Positions 12,194 through 25,200 of a stretch of 64,000 nt of DNA are shown here, one piece after another. The notes under the pieces were generated by a model, which did not search any database, was not told where the DNA came from, and saw only the letters and a program-made list of their open reading frames with translations. The translations under genes were made by a program, and so were the position numbers. Every line of letters begins with the position of its first letter. The first letter of the stretch is position 1. This DNA comes from Corythucha ciliata (Eukaryota > Arthropoda > Insecta > Hemiptera > Tingidae), in NCBI GenBank assembly GCA_038030265.1, contig CM075943.1, forward strand, positions 35,898,001-35,962,000. Direction: 5' to 3'.

Positions 12194-15100
12194 ATGGAAG
12201 CCATGGAAGTCGAGGTCAGTTGTTTCTAAACCGACTCAACAAAATAATATTCAAATCATGGATTGTAGTTTGTTAAATTGAGGACAAAATTCAAGCATAG
12301 TTACTTCATTTTTCTCATTTCAATTTATCTTAACAATGAAACCCAAAAATGTCTTTCTGGTAGTTAAGTAACCGTGAGAGCAGCTTGGCTGACGAAAACG
12401 ATGTCATCAGTACGTCGTCTTCAACCACAGACAGTTCCAACGACGAAATAACAGTGTCCATCATGTTCTGCTGGGGAAACACGGCGAATGGCGAGCTTGG
12501 TTTGGGTGGTATCGAAGAGGAGCATATCCTGGCTCCGCGAGAGCTTAAATTCGCCCAGGCGAACTCCGTCAAGACAAGTGGGGTGTTGTTAATGCTCTTT
12601 TCTCGTCCACGAACAAGTTTTCCGTGTTTTTGACGACATTCTTCTTGTCAAATAGTCAGTTGCGGCAAGACGCACACGCTCGTCGTCACAAATTCAGGCC
12701 TTGTTTATTCATGCGGAAGCAACGACTATGGTCAACTTGGCCACGACAAGACCCGAACGAAACTACGTAATTTCAGTTCTAAATATTCGCGTATGTTTCG
12801 AGTCTGTTTACTTGATTGTCACCCTTTTTTCAGAGCTTGTTGAAGGGTTGGAAGAAGCCAAAATTCGACAGGTGGCTTGTGGTGAGGCACATTCCATGGC
12901 GTTATCAGTTTGGGGAGAACTCTACACTTGGGGCTGTGATTTAAATGGACAACTTGGGCACAAGGGCAATCGAGAAAACCTGTCGAAACCAAAAAAGGTC
13001 AAATCTTTAGCCTTGAGTCAAGTAGTTACGATCGCGGCTGGTTATAAGCATTGCCTTGCTCTAACTAACAGTAAGTCATTTTATGGATGGGAAGATAAAG
13101 CTTGTTTTAACTTTTCATTCATTACTCTTGACAGGAGGTGAACTCTACGCTTGGGGTTGCAACGAAAATGGTCAGCTAGGCTTAGGCGTTCGTTCTAAAA
13201 TTGTCAACGAACCCACCCTGGTTGCATCACTCCACGGCCTACCATTAGCAAGAATTGCGTGCGGCGCTAGTCACTCGTTCGCGGTGTCGAAATCTGGTTG
13301 GTATTCCCCCTCCCTTCACTGAACCTCAGCGTTTTTGAGCGCTTATTCCGGGGTGGGGGGATTCTTCACAGGAGCTGTGTATGGATGGGGCAAAAACATG
13401 TTTGGCCAGCTTGGTTTGAACACTGATATCGATTACGTTTATCCTAGCCAACTTAAAACGCTTAGGTCGATAAAGGTTAAGTACATTGCGTGCGGAGAGG
13501 ATTTCAGCGTTTTTCTCACACAGGTAATCCTTAAATTTTATTTTCTTATTTTTGAGTGTTTTGAAAAAACGTATTTCTCTCAGGATGGCGGAGTATTGAC
13601 TTGTGGTGCGGGGCAATACGGTCAACTGGGTCATGGATCGCTTTCTAACGAAATTTTACCGCGGACGGTTCTAGAACTAATGGGCAGCACAGTTACGCAA
13701 GTTTGCTGTGGAAGGTGAAACGAGAAGGGGGGAGGCGTTCGAAATTTGAGTCCTTACTAAATGCATGTCATAAAGGAGGCATACTCTGGCTTACGTTCCG
13801 TCACGCGGACGTGTGTTCGCTTTCGGCCTCGGTGGTGCTGGACAACTGGGAACAAAACAACAGGCCAACTCGAATAGTCCTCAAGTGGTACAGGGGCCTT
13901 GGATTGACAACGTTAAAAAGTTTCAAGTCAACACGCTCTACGCCGGTGGTGATCAGTGTTTTGTTACAGTTCAACCAGTCACGAATGGACAGGTTAGGGG
14001 AAGACCGCTTGTATTTTTTGGATGAGACAACTCGCTGAACAAAACTTTTTTCCATTTTTTGTCAGCTTGTGCAGTCTGCTGACTTCAGAATTGTTCCTAA
14101 GGAGTCGTGGATCCTGTCCATCACATTGGATAAAATGAGCGAGTGCGCAAAAACACCCGAGAATGGACGCGTAGATCAAGACTTACTAAAGTTAGTTTCA
14201 CAATTAGTAACAACGTTTGTGCGCGATCATAATGTGCCACCCCCCCCTCCTGCAGGTATTTGGAAAACGCCGTTAGTTCCGCCCACTGTGTCAACGGCTC
14301 TTTTCTACTACCAAACGATCAACACTATTGCTGTACCTCCAAGCATCCCGGTGTTGATCTAACCGTAGCGGCTGAATGTTTCAAAGCGGTTAGTCGCGTC
14401 CAGAATGATACAATAAAGGACGTCGTAAGTCGACAGCAACGGTGAGCAGTTTTTCAGCGATTAACCGTTTTGAATTGTGCAAAGATCCGCGAAGGTGTTG
14501 CTCAACTTCTGTCGGGCCTCCCTTCGTCACCACCCGACGTTGAATCCCTCCGTTTGTACTTATCCTTGCCTCTGTACCACGAATTTGACAATCATCGTCA
14601 TTCGTCCAAAATTCAAGGCCCTTTCGCTCAGTCCTATTTGAATTTAAAAGCCGAAGCGGCTAAAATAGTAGGTGGGTACGTCATTTTAGGGGCTTTTAAC
14701 TTCATTTTTATTTTCCTATTTTTAAAAATCACGAATTTTCCTCATTCGTCACTAAAGGCATTTGGTACTGCATGCAAAGTGAGGATTACTTCGAGCGTCT
14801 TGTAAGAATTTACAAAAATATTGTTACGCAACTGCTTAGAGCTGCAATGCCAATAAACATGCAAATGGTAATAATTGTCATTGATCGTTGAATCAATGCA
14901 AAGTCGTAATAATAATTTGAATTCATTTAGTTTGATTTGAACAGTTTCGAAAAGTCAATGCTCTCCTCCCTAGAACTTTTGGCACACCTTTCCCGACTGA
15001 ACAAAGGCAACTCATCTCTGCCTAAAGTTAAATTCGAAGCCTTTCACATATCCGAATTGACCGATGTAATCGACATTCGAATGGATTACGTCCGATGGGT

Positions 15101-17771
15101 TTCGGAAAAGGCAAGAAAGGTCTATGCATTAGTCCGGCGTTTCACCTAATTAATTGTTTTCGTTTTACAGTCCAGTAAAAAGTTCTTCTGTAATTATCCG
15201 TTTTTATTTGACGCATCCTGTAAAATGCTTCTTCTTCAAACGGATCAAACACTTCAGGTGAACGAGGAAGCCAACGGTTGGTGGGAAAACTGAGTTTTAA
15301 GTTTCTTTTTTTGTGTGTAGATGCAATTAGCGGTGAACGAAGCGACTCAGCGGGCGGTCGCCATGTTGTTGTTTTCCGCCAATCCTTTAACGGTACAGCC
15401 TCTTCTTGAATTGACAGTGAGCCGAGACAATCTGATTCAGGACACAATACGAGAATTAGGGAACTACACGGAGAAAGACTTCAAAAAACCTTTGAAGGTA
15501 AGTTTTAAGAAATGAGACGGGTTTAGCGGGATCACGGAAGGGGCGTTAACCAGCTCCACTGTTGACCTTTTATTTTACGCTCGACTGAAAACTAGCCAAC
15601 AACTCGTCGCCGGCCGGAGGCGGTTTTATGTATCATTGGGACAACAAAACGGTTGGAATCGTGGGGAGAACCCTTTAACGCTTCAATTGGTCGAAAATCC
15701 GTTTCCATTCTCAGTTTATCCGTGTTATGGAACCCCGCGATACGCAGTTTTGTCCAATTTTAAAATTTGGCCACGTGAAAAAATTGTCCAACTGGAGGGG
15801 TGGCGAAGGGGGATGTTTTCAGATCACGTAAACGAAGTGTTTTGATTTGAGGCGTTTTGTCCCTCTGGGGCAATGGTTAATGACGGAATGCAGCCGGCTG
15901 CGGCCAAAATGAACCTAAACTTGGCGGGGTCGCATGCGTAGACTTTTCAATAGGGCGAGGTGAGTTTTATTTCTCCCTCTATTCACCGTTTGAAGGTGAC
16001 TATTTCGTCCAAAATTAAAAAAATATTTGGCTGTGGAAATGGTCTCGACTAAATATTTGAAAGGACATTAGAAAGGGTGATTCATTCTCAGAATACATAG
16101 TAGTAAAAATGACTGAACTGACGCTGAAACTTACTATTCGGACACTAAACTGTGATTTTAGCATTCATTCGCTTCAGGACCGAAAAAACACGCTTGAAAA
16201 ATTGCAAATCGACCACGTGACGCTCCACATACAACCTTTTCGGCGAATGTATTGTACCGCTGAACGACCTAGCGTAGTTGGGATGTGATCATTTCCTTGT
16301 GGTTTACCTTCTCCTGACAGTAAACCCTGTAGTGGTTGTGGTTTGGGAGTACCTTCGTCCCTTCAGGCTATGCTCTCGTACGGGGACACCTGCTTTGCTC
16401 ACCCTTGCCTTTACATATTATATTGAAAATTAATTGTCTCCCTTCTTTTTTAAGGTAACATTCATAGGTGAAGAGGCTGAGGACGCCGGTGGAGTCAAGA
16501 AAGAGTTTTTTCTTCTTCTTTTAAAAGAAGTTCTCGATCCAAAATACGGAATGTTCAAGAGCGACCCCGAGAGCAATGCGATATGGTTCAGCGAGGACTC
16601 GTTCGAAGATGAAATTATGTACTATTTAGTCGGTAAGTCCCCATCAGTCATTTTGTCTGTTGTGCCTTTGTTTTAAAGACCCCCCTCCCCACCTTTTTCC
16701 TCATTCACAACGCGATTAGGTTTACTGTGTGGCCTTGCGATCTACAATTTCATCATTATCAATCTACCTTTCCCCGTGGCTCTGTACAAAAAATTACTGC
16801 ACGAACCTGTTGCAGTGGACGACTTATTGGATTTATCACCGTCGCTTGGCAGGTTAGTAAGAACAAAAACAATTTTAAATAATTGTTTTCGTCGCTAAGG
16901 CAATTTTCTTGTAAACCTCAGAGGTTTGAAAGAACTTTTAAACTATGACATCGACGACGTCGAAGACGTTTTTTGTTTAAAATTTGAAATTTCGCGAGAC
17001 TCTTACGGTCAAATCGTCACTCACGAACTCAAACCCGGAGGATCCAACATTCCAGTTACTAAAGAAAACAAGTGAGAGCACATTGTCTAGGCCCTTTGAG
17101 GTTGTATTCATAAAAAAATATTTTTCTATCGTGTCAACAAACAGAAAAGAATACGTCGAACTGTACGTGGACTACGTGCTGAATAAAAGCGTCGACAGGC
17201 ATTTTGTGGCGTTTCACGATGCTTTCCATAAAGTGTGTGGAGGTCGCGTTCTACAGTTGTTTCACGCTGAAGAGCTCATGGCTGTCGTAATCGGTAAACA
17301 TTGGATTGCGTCTAAAAAGACGCAAAATTCTATTTTTTTCTCGTTTATAGGAAATGAAAATTACGATTGGGTTACGTTAGAAAACAATTGCGAATATAAA
17401 AATGGTTACTCGAGCAGTGATCCAACCATCAGACTGTTCTGGTCCGTATTCCACGAGTTGACTTTAGAAGAAAAGAAAAAGTTTTTATTGTTCCTTACTG
17501 GTTCCGACCGGATACCAATTCTTGGAATGAAAGCCATCAAGGTAATTATTTGTGTGTGTTTATTTACATTTTACGATGATGCAACCTCTCGTTTCATCCC
17601 ATTTTTTATTTTCGGCAGATGTACATTCAACCGACACACGACGACAAATTTCTTCCCGTTGCTCACACGTGCTTCAATCTTTTAGACTTGCCTAGATACA
17701 AAACCAAAGAACGACTGCGCTACAAATTGCTTCAGGCCATTCAACAAACCCAGGGCTTTTCGCTTGTCTAA
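12194..17771 (+). CDS. Herc4: HERC4-type E3 ubiquitin ligase (RCC1 repeats + HECT)
   Basis: HECT-class ubiquitin ligase that passes ubiquitin from an E2 through a catalytic cysteine to substrates. Exons: 12194-12214, 12364-12577, 12656-12766, 12834-13070, 13135-13296, 13372-13523, 13584-13714, 13779-13992, 14066-14190, 14256-14424, 14485-14671, 14758-14867, 14931-15119, 15171-15257, 15321-15497, 16455-16632, 16720-16852, 16922-17071, 17145-17293, 17351-17541, 17619-17771. They join in frame to 1079 residues, close to the family length of about 1050. The N-terminal 400 residues form an RCC1 propeller with repeated W/C-G-x-N-x-x-GQLG motifs ([28 protein letters not shown]). The last 350 residues are the HECT domain, with the catalytic Cys in [14 protein letters not shown]. 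The start is uncertain: ATG 12463 (MFCWGN) matches where relatives begin, while 12194 adds 40 residues. AATAAA at 17770 overlaps the stop codon. Confidence 0.93.
15498..16454 (+). other. Longest Herc4 intron
   Basis: This 957-bp intron falls between HECT exons whose flanking residues (PLK and VTFIGEE) are contiguous in the family, so no exon is missing here. I see no repeat family or gene in it. Confidence 0.6.
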
Positions 17772-17775
17772 TAAA

Positions 17776-19678
17776 AAAAGGGAGCTTTGGTTTAGACATT
17801 ATTTTTCCATACTCTGTGGTTCGGATAGGTTAATACTTTTTCCATCACCCCTCTCCCGCTCCCTCTCACCCATCAGCTCCTACTCATTGTTGCTTAGTTC
17901 TATTATTTCGATGAAGATAGGTGCCTGCCCGGCTGGATTAACCAATGTTAGGTTTATTGTTATTATTGGTCGCTGGCATTCAAGTTACCACTTATGCTGC
18001 GCAAGTTCACTGTTATTTTTCTTTTATTAACGAGTCCTTAGCCTTAAAAACAAACCTTTGTTTTCCAAGAGTTGTATTTTTGTATCATAGCTGAATCGGC
18101 CGATAAGTGTCAGACTTAAAACCCTTGTAGTGACATAGGGGAATCTTGATGCCGTGTAACATGTGATATGACACTAAATTGATTTTTTAGTCCGTAATTG
18201 TATTGCATTAATTTTTAACGTGGTACTCATCGAAGAGACAATACTTTTAAGTTTTCTCGCGTTCACTCATGAGCGGCAAAATTATTTTGGAAAATGTAAG
18301 AACGCCCTTTTATTTTCGATAAACGAGAAAAAAAAATGTGGGGAAATAGTACGTCTTGTGTAAACTTGGTTTTCCTCTTAACGCAACCTTTGTGCGGCTA
18401 GTCGATCCCTTTGGTGGTTTACGGCTTAGAAAGCTATTAGAAAGACAAATTTTGGTGAAAAAAAACAAAAACAAAAAAAAAAACGATTTTCCTATTCCCA
18501 GTGCTTTAAATGTTGGCTATTTTCACCAAAAATCCCCATGGTTGCCCAACAATGAACGTTTCGCGTTGTCCATGTTTCTGGGCGAATTTCTGCGCTCATC
18601 GGTGGACCAGCGAGATCCGTCTGCGTCGAGGCTCTTCCTTGGACTTCCGGGCTGATGACTACGCGGCCGCCGCAAACAGGAAAACTCGTGGGGCGTCAGC
18701 CCCCTTCCCCCTCAAAGTGGCTTAAGCTGAGTGTTTTGGGCCATTTTTCAAATGGTTTCAATTTGGGCCACGCGCGTGTTATGATTTCCTCAAACCATGC
18801 TGAATTCCTGGTGGGTTTCTTGCCCCAAACCGCCTGCATTTCTCATTTCAGCATGGGCTGAGGGACTCATGAACCGCTTTTGGTTCAAATCAGAACTCTT
18901 TGAGAAAATTGGCCAAATTTTTCGCCCACCTCACCCCATAGGGTTTAAGGCCAATATGGTCTGTTGGTGAATCAAAGTAAAAGATAGAGCAGTGGCGCGT
19001 CCATAGAAGTCTGCGAGGAAGGGCCTCTCCTTGCCTTGAACTTTTGCCATGAAATTTCAAGCTTGGGCCTTGAACTTTTGCCATGAAATTTCAAGCACTT
19101 CCTTTTACTTTTTTGAAAAAAGGAATACGTCTGCGTTATGCGGAACTTCCTGGAGATTGAAACGAGACTAAAATCCAGGATTGGTGCAGAAATAAGGTGA
19201 GAAAACGTGTGCCACGCAGTTGATGAGGGTGATTGGAGGAGGCAACACCCCCTTAAGCAACAAAAAAACACATGCAGATTTTAGCTAAACGGTAAACAAA
19301 CAAAGTTTTGTCATTTTCGGATTGACAAACGATTCCGTTCATGGTCCAGGTTGCGAGAAGTTGGCCCGGCTCGTACAATTTTAATTAAAGTATCTAACAG
19401 GTGAAAATGAAAAAAATTGACTGATCAAACGAATAGGACGATTTTCATTAATTATTCTCACTTGATGTATCAGGCCTGGTTCACGCTTGTGCGAGTTACA
19501 TTTCTAGTTGCTGTGTGAGTGTACGCACGTACGTAGATTATGGTGGACTAAAGTTCTCTGAGGATTGTGATAAATTCTCCATGGTGTCCTCACTCCAAAG
19601 GATGCAGATAGTGCACCTGATACAATCCATCGATTGATCACATTTTCATACGAATTTGATTTGTATACCCACACTTAG
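17776..19678. other. Intergenic region between Herc4 and the MITE pair
   Basis: Probable Herc4 3' flank, then non-coding DNA. At 18600-18660 a stretch around CGAGGCTCTTCCTTGGACTT resembles the reverse complement of about 26800-26880, so it may be a short dispersed repeat. A 25-bp string (CTTGAACTTTTGCCATGAAA...) occurs twice in tandem at about 19031-19094. No gene supported. Confidence 0.5.
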
Positions 19679-19814
19679 GTCCGTATTTATGAACGTTCCT
19701 TGAAGCTTCCTTGAGTCAAGGAACCGTTGAGAACAGTTTTGATCACAATAAAAACATCTGTTCTAATGAATTTCAAGGGTTCCTTAATGTCAAGGAACGT
19801 TCATAAATACGGAC
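19679..19814. mobile_element. Hairpin MITE, TATTTATGAACGTTCCTTGA family, copy 1
   Basis: The ends TCCGTATTTATGAACGTTCC and GGAACGTTCATAAATACGGA are inverted repeats about 136 bp apart. The element is flanked by TTAG and ATTAG. Copy 2 follows after 5 bp, and two more copies sit inside the large element at 40409 and 43093. Confidence 0.85.
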
Positions 19815-19819
19815 ATTAG

Positions 19820-19955
19820 TCCCGTAATTATGAACATTCCTTGAAGCTTCCTTGAGTCAAGGAACCGTTGAGAACAGTTTTGATCACAATAAAAACCTCT
19901 GTTCTAATGAATTTCAAGGATTCCTTAATGTCAAGGAACGTCCATAAATTCGGGC
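19820..19955. mobile_element. Hairpin MITE, TATTTATGAACGTTCCTTGA family, copy 2
   Basis: Nearly identical to the preceding element over its whole length, in the same orientation and separated by ATTAG. Outer flanks are again (A/T)TTAG. A tandem duplication or a side-by-side insertion would both explain the pair. Non-coding. Confidence 0.85.
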
Positions 19956-20411
19956 ATTAGAAGTACGAAAAATTTGCGGGACGATGCTAGTTTTTCAAGC
20001 ACTGACCGTGATACGTTTAAAATAGGAAAAATTACTGCATACATATACCCTGGATGAGTCGCTGGGGGACCGCCCTTGTGTATAAGTCAATTTCGCCCAG
20101 ACGTACTTTATGTATCCTTCAGGCAATTTTACTCATTTGCAACCCGTACCATCTAAAACGTTCGTAAGGAGCCGTTAGTGCCCCCTTAGAGTAGCAGAAA
20201 ATGTGTGTTTTGTCTCGCCGTTCGTTTCTTTTCCATTTTCTCGACTCCAAAGCAACAGTAGTCGTTGAGGCTCTTATCCTTGGGCTTTTGAGAATCCTTT
20301 ATTCTTTAAATTAGTGAAGAAGAAAGTCATAAAATAACAATACGTTAACACGTTTTTTTCGGGGTATGGAGGATGAATAATAAAATACAAGAAATCGGTG
20401 TTTGGATTGAT

Positions 20412-20417
20412 TTTATT
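20412..20417 (-). terminator. Poly(A) signal of the small heat shock gene
   Basis: AATAAA on the minus strand, about 75 bp past the stop codon at 20493. The position is typical for a 3' end signal; it has not been tested. Confidence 0.55.
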
Positions 20418-20492
20418 GGCGAAGCAAAAAAATATTCATGATGTAATTACATGAATGCTTCTAAAAATCATTAGATATAGACAAAATCAGGC

Positions 20493-21138
20493 TTATTCTT
20501 CCATGCTCTCGCCGTCTCTGTTCTTTTTCTTCTCCGTCGAGGCTTTGACGGCGCGCTTATCGGTACGGGTGATTTTAATGTCTCTCGCCGCGGGTCCCTT
20601 AATGGCCCGTTTGGGTGCCTGGACCGACAGAACACCGTCTGATGAAAGGTTCGACGTCAGAGCCTCCTTCTGAACGTCCTCAGGCAGTTTGTAGCGCCGG
20701 GAAAACTGCCGCGACACGAAACCGTGCTGATCGCTTCGCTCCTCGTGCTTGCCTTCGACGACAACGTAGCCCTCTTCGTCGAGTTTCACTTTAATTTCTT
20801 CCGGTTTGAACTGTTGAACGTCCAAGTTGACCCTGTAATTTTGTGGGGTGGTTTACACGTGGTTACAATACGTCTATATCCCTAAATTAATGTGAGGGGA
20901 GGTACTTGAACTCCTTGTCGTTGGATATAATAGAAGAAACGCCAGAGTCAGCGGCCGTCATCGAACGCCAAGGTCTTAAATAACCGCAACGGAGCGGGGC
21001 TGAAACTAAAGAGCTGGTTGGAATGAAAGACTCGTTCGGCCATAGCCCTAAACCAAAATTTTGATCGAACAGATCACCGACGACAGGGCGTCGGTAGTCG
21101 TCGAGCATATCGTTGATCAAATACGGTAGAAGAGCCAT
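20493..21138 (-). CDS. Small heat shock protein (alpha-crystallin/HSP20), l(2)efl-like
   Basis: ATP-independent chaperone that holds unfolding proteins. Two coding exons, 21138-20906 and 20832-20493, give 190 residues, a normal length. The start ATG at 21138 lies directly after a splice acceptor (TTTTTCAG), so a 5' UTR exon precedes it. The N-terminal region contains GYLRPW, shared with the Drosophila essential-for-life protein. The alpha-crystallin domain spans about residues 75-160, with VNLDVQQFKPEEI, VVVEGKHEERSDQHGFVSR and QFSRRYKLPEDV, and LSSDGVLSVQAPK in place of the usual G-x-L strand. The tail is Lys/Glu-rich. The intron falls inside KEF|K-VNL at the start of the domain. Which paralogue of the insect set it is cannot be settled here. 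Confidence 0.93.
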
Positions 21139-21284
21139 CTGAAAAACCAAAGGAACTTATTAAACACAGCATCAGAAAATAAATGATAAATTTACAGAAT
21201 TTACGTTTGTAGGTAGAGGAACCTCTTTCACGATGATTTCACATGAAAAACTAGGCAAAGGAACGTTACTCTCAACGGTCACTA

Positions 21285-21368
21285 CAACTGAACTTGGCGC
21301 GAACGGATGGCCGGTACGTTTATATAGTTTAGGGAGAGCATCCGGTTGCTTCTAGACCGTTCTCAGAA
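21285..21368 (-). promoter_or_regulatory. Heat shock promoter: HSE, TATA box, initiator
   Basis: On the minus strand AGAACGGTCTAGAAG (about 21367-21349) reads nGAAn-nTTCn-nGAAn with one mismatch, and a further TTC unit lies just upstream. Some 25-30 bp downstream is TATATAAA (21326-21319). About 30 bp further, TTCAGTTG (21292-21285) fits the arthropod TCAGT initiator. Order and spacing match a heat-inducible core promoter feeding the 5' UTR exon of the small heat shock gene. Confidence 0.75.
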
Positions 21369-22089
21369 AAGCTCCGTTCGTCTTTAGGCCTTGTCTTTCA
21401 GCCCTATTCTCTATTGTGTAGTGTGTTTGGATACCTTATTCAGTTCTTTTTACGTATTGTTCCGCTTTCACTCTCTGTAGCCGAAACAATTTTCCGTCCG
21501 TTGTCAATTGTCCGTTCAGAAAATAATTTATTTAATTCGGATTTTTGTTAAATGAACTCGTTTTCTCACTGTCGATGTAGTTTTACGATTATCTAGTTTT
21601 CTCCTCGGGTATTTTGTTGACTCCGGACCAATCTTAGGTGTGATATACGGTCAGTGAAAATTTGAATATTTAAAATTTGTCTAATTTGTGAATTTTTTAC
21701 AATGGAAAACCCATCTAGAGTCGTAAATCAGAGTGCAGCCGATGAGATCTTTAGAAATTCATCGACTAAATAGACGAATAGTTACCAGAATGTTTTACCT
21801 GTTTCCCCTAATTGACTTTATGTATACTGGCTCAGAAACATGTACGTCGAAAACCCCAAATTTGGGTTTTCCCCGATTTCCCGCTTCTTGGTGAGAGACA
21901 GATATAATATTTCCACGTTAACCATTGTAACGCTTCAAGGAAGACCTCCCCTAAAATAAACTTAATCCAAGCGGATCCCGGGGAAGGGATAGACCAATAA
22001 TGTCAAAACATTTCTGAATAAGAAAAATAAAAATAAAAATAAAATATTTCGCCGGTGAGTCAGACGGTGGTGACCCACTGGTCCCCCCC
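21369..22089. other. Divergent intergenic region between the heat shock gene and Mp20
   Basis: The two promoters point away from each other across about 0.8 kb. Apart from AT-rich DNA I see no repeat family or gene. Confidence 0.5.
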
Positions 22090-22130
22090 TTTATACCCGA
22101 GATTCGAAACGGAGAAAAACCTTGATCAGT
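22090..22130 (+). promoter_or_regulatory. Probable Mp20 core promoter (TATA + initiator)
   Basis: TTTATA at 22090-22095 is followed by TCAGTT at 22126, an arthropod-type initiator. The spacing (about 35 bp) is slightly long. It lies about 95 bp upstream of the proposed Mp20 start codon, which implies a short 5' UTR. Confidence 0.4.
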
Positions 22131-22223
22131 TTAAGCAAACCGACAAGTTGAGTTTAAGTTTTTCGCCACTCTAGCAAGTTTTCTCGTTCGCTTCGGAAGC
22201 TCTCACTCCAATCGTCTCACGAC

Positions 22224-25200
22224 ATGTCGAACCGACCAATTTGGCAGGTAAGGCCGCATGAATGAATTACGCTCTTAAAGGGCTTCATTGCTTCTATACG
22301 ACTGCACTGGAAGAGAGACGTCGGAATATTCGTAAACAATTAACAATCATTCTCCACCCCCTCTATCATACGATTTTTTATTAACGTTGGGTTAGTTATC
22401 AATACACGGGAAAGTCTTCCTCTCGAATTAAAAATAATAAACCAAAATAAGAAAATGGATGTTCGAGTCTTAGTTTTTTACCATCCACGCTACGTACAAC
22501 AACCCCAAATTGTCTTGAGAAAATTCTTGATGTAGGTACTTGAAAACTATAGTTTTATTTTGTCTTTGGGTTACAGTTTTAATTAATGTCTACGTCAAAA
22601 CTTTAGCCAACGTTAAATTGCCTAAGCGTATCTTGGCCAGTTTACTCGCCTATAAGAGCGTGGGAGCACTTTAATATTTCTCCGAGTTTACATTACTAAA
22701 AATAGTGCCTTATTTTTGAATTGCGGACTCAGCGGCGTAGTTGAAACAATGAAAGTTTGTTTATACAACCCAAGGGGGAAGGGGAAGGTCTTCCCTCCAG
22801 TCAACAATTTTTGCCAAATGGAACTGGCAGAAACGAATATTACAGAAAATTGGAAGAATTTTTATCGCAAACAGAAATAAAGTTTCACAGCAATGAGTTT
22901 TGCCCTCAAACTGTCTCGAATTTCGCTTGTACTATAGGTGAACATTTTTTTATATTTAGCTCGGATTCTCATCGAGACTGAAAATAGGAGAGTATGTTGT
23001 CTTTTCTTTGAAGATTCGATTTAAGTTTCTCTTTCAACTTTCATGAAGTGCGAGTGGTATTTTTTTTTTTTTTTTTTGAATGTGTCATTCAAACTTTTAT
23101 AACTTGCGCGTATGACCTCAACAATCTTCTTCGCGAAACTCACGCATAAAAGGCTTTCTTCTTTTTTCCTTTCATTCTCTTTTTTTCTACATCTGAACGA
23201 ATGTACACGCGTTTAGCCCTTATAAGGAAACTTGGTCGCGTGGTTCTTGACCTAATTTTAAAAAGTAATAAACTTGCACCGATTAATCGTCTGCATGGCA
23301 GCCAAAAAAAAAGAATACCTTTAAAGGAGTACTCTTCCTCCGAAAATGAATTTATGGAGGCATCACTCGAATTGAAACCACGGCACATTTATTCACGAGC
23401 AAATATGGTTGTCCAGTGAGTCGTTGGCCTTTGTGCGTTCCTTACTATCTTGTAAGTACCAACAATTTTGAAGGCCCAGATCTCATGGGCTGGGTGGGGG
23501 TACCGTCACCACCGGGCGCGAGATTCAGTGAGGGGCCACAAAACAATTCCAGCATTTTTAAGCTCTTTCCTTAATTGTGGTCAGAACAGAACTGCGCTCA
23601 ACGGCGATGCTGATAGGTGGGCGAGTGCTTATATTGTAAATTGCACCATGTATTATGTGTATGAATTGCAATATCGAGTCTGAAAATAGCTTTAAGCATT
23701 CGAAGTTTAAAATCAGGCCGTTTTATAACGACAGATATTTCCCTATTTTAATACTGCTGAGAGTTTCAGTGCCTGCTTTTTAGAAAAACCCCCTCGTGAG
23801 ATGAGGACGCACAGTCACGAAATTTCGAGCAGAATTATACTGGTGGTGAAGCAAAGGTATCAGTCCTGATGCTAATTTGCAATTTTAAATGGAGAACATC
23901 AAGTTCTAGAGTGAAATTTTAAGTTTTAGGGCTGGGGTGCACTAATGGTGGATTTCACCACCTCGGCTTAACTAATTTTTTCTTTCAAGTTGGACTTAAA
24001 AGAAAAAATGCATTGAATTTTATATAAACAAGGTTCGGCTTAACTAAGCCGAAGGCTTAGTTGTCAAGGTGGTGAAATCAACTATTAGTGATTTGAACCG
24101 CACTACGTCGTGAATCCCGGTCCATCGGTCCATGCGTCACCGTGTGTCACGCCTCAATGCACATAAAAAAAAGTTCTACGCCGTTCAACCGATTTGATGT
24201 CGGCGTGATGATGGTGGATCTTTGAAGCAGTTTTAGTCTCACAGGAGAATAATTTCCCCGGGAGTTTTACTCCATGGAGCCCCCCCCCCCCATGGTTTAC
24301 TCGTCAGCCCCACGGACGTCTGCCGCCCCCGAACCACTAAATATACTTTCAAAACACTGAATCAAATTAAAATTAAATTACGAAAGTGACCTGAAATTAT
24401 GCTCGGAAGAATTAACTGATTCTTAAATGGCGAGGTGATCCGAGACCAGGATTGGTGCCTTCTGCCTGACCCTCTTCATGCCCTGAGACTAGAATTAACC
24501 TGTCAGGATGTCTGGGGACGTTTGAATAATAAAGGACGTCAAGAGGAAAAAAATCCAGAAACTTGCACGAGGCCGAAATTAAGACAATGAATTGGCATCT
24601 TCGCAGGAATTAAGACCCGTATATAAGCTGCAGTGCCGTGGATACTCCGCTAATTTTGTATAAGTATTCCTCTGATCTTTGGGTGCTTTGGGGGGCGGCT
24701 GCCTTGGGTTCTGCCACCACTAAAAACAGTTCCAAAAAATGGCCCAGAAACAAACAATTTCGCGGAAATAAATACCAGAAACAAGCAATTTCTAAATAAA
24801 TACCAGAAACCAGCAATTTAATTGCAAACATTTATACTTATACTCAATTTTTAGCTCAGAGTGATGTAATTTCTTTGCAATACTTGCCAGGAATCTCTAA
24901 AAAAGACCCCGGAACTTGCAATTTCGCCGAAATAAAGGCCGTAAACTAACGATTCCACAATTGTTTAGACAGGAAAAATTTGAATGTGGATGTGATGTTA
25001 TTCCGTGACAGACTTTGGGCTCTGTCGTGGCCGGCTAGCCCGGGTTCTACGGCTACTACAGATAAGGCCAGCAACTTGTAATTTTGGGAAAATTGCGACA
25101 ATAAACTCGTAATTTTGAGATTATGCAGACCCGAATCTTACAATTTCGCTCCAGACGATGTAATTTCACGGCTATTCATCTATCGTTGGGAGCTCTCGGG

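Noticed and set aside
13801..14179. Antisense frames over the Herc4 RCC1 exons
   Set aside because: Shadows of the plus-strand coding sequence.
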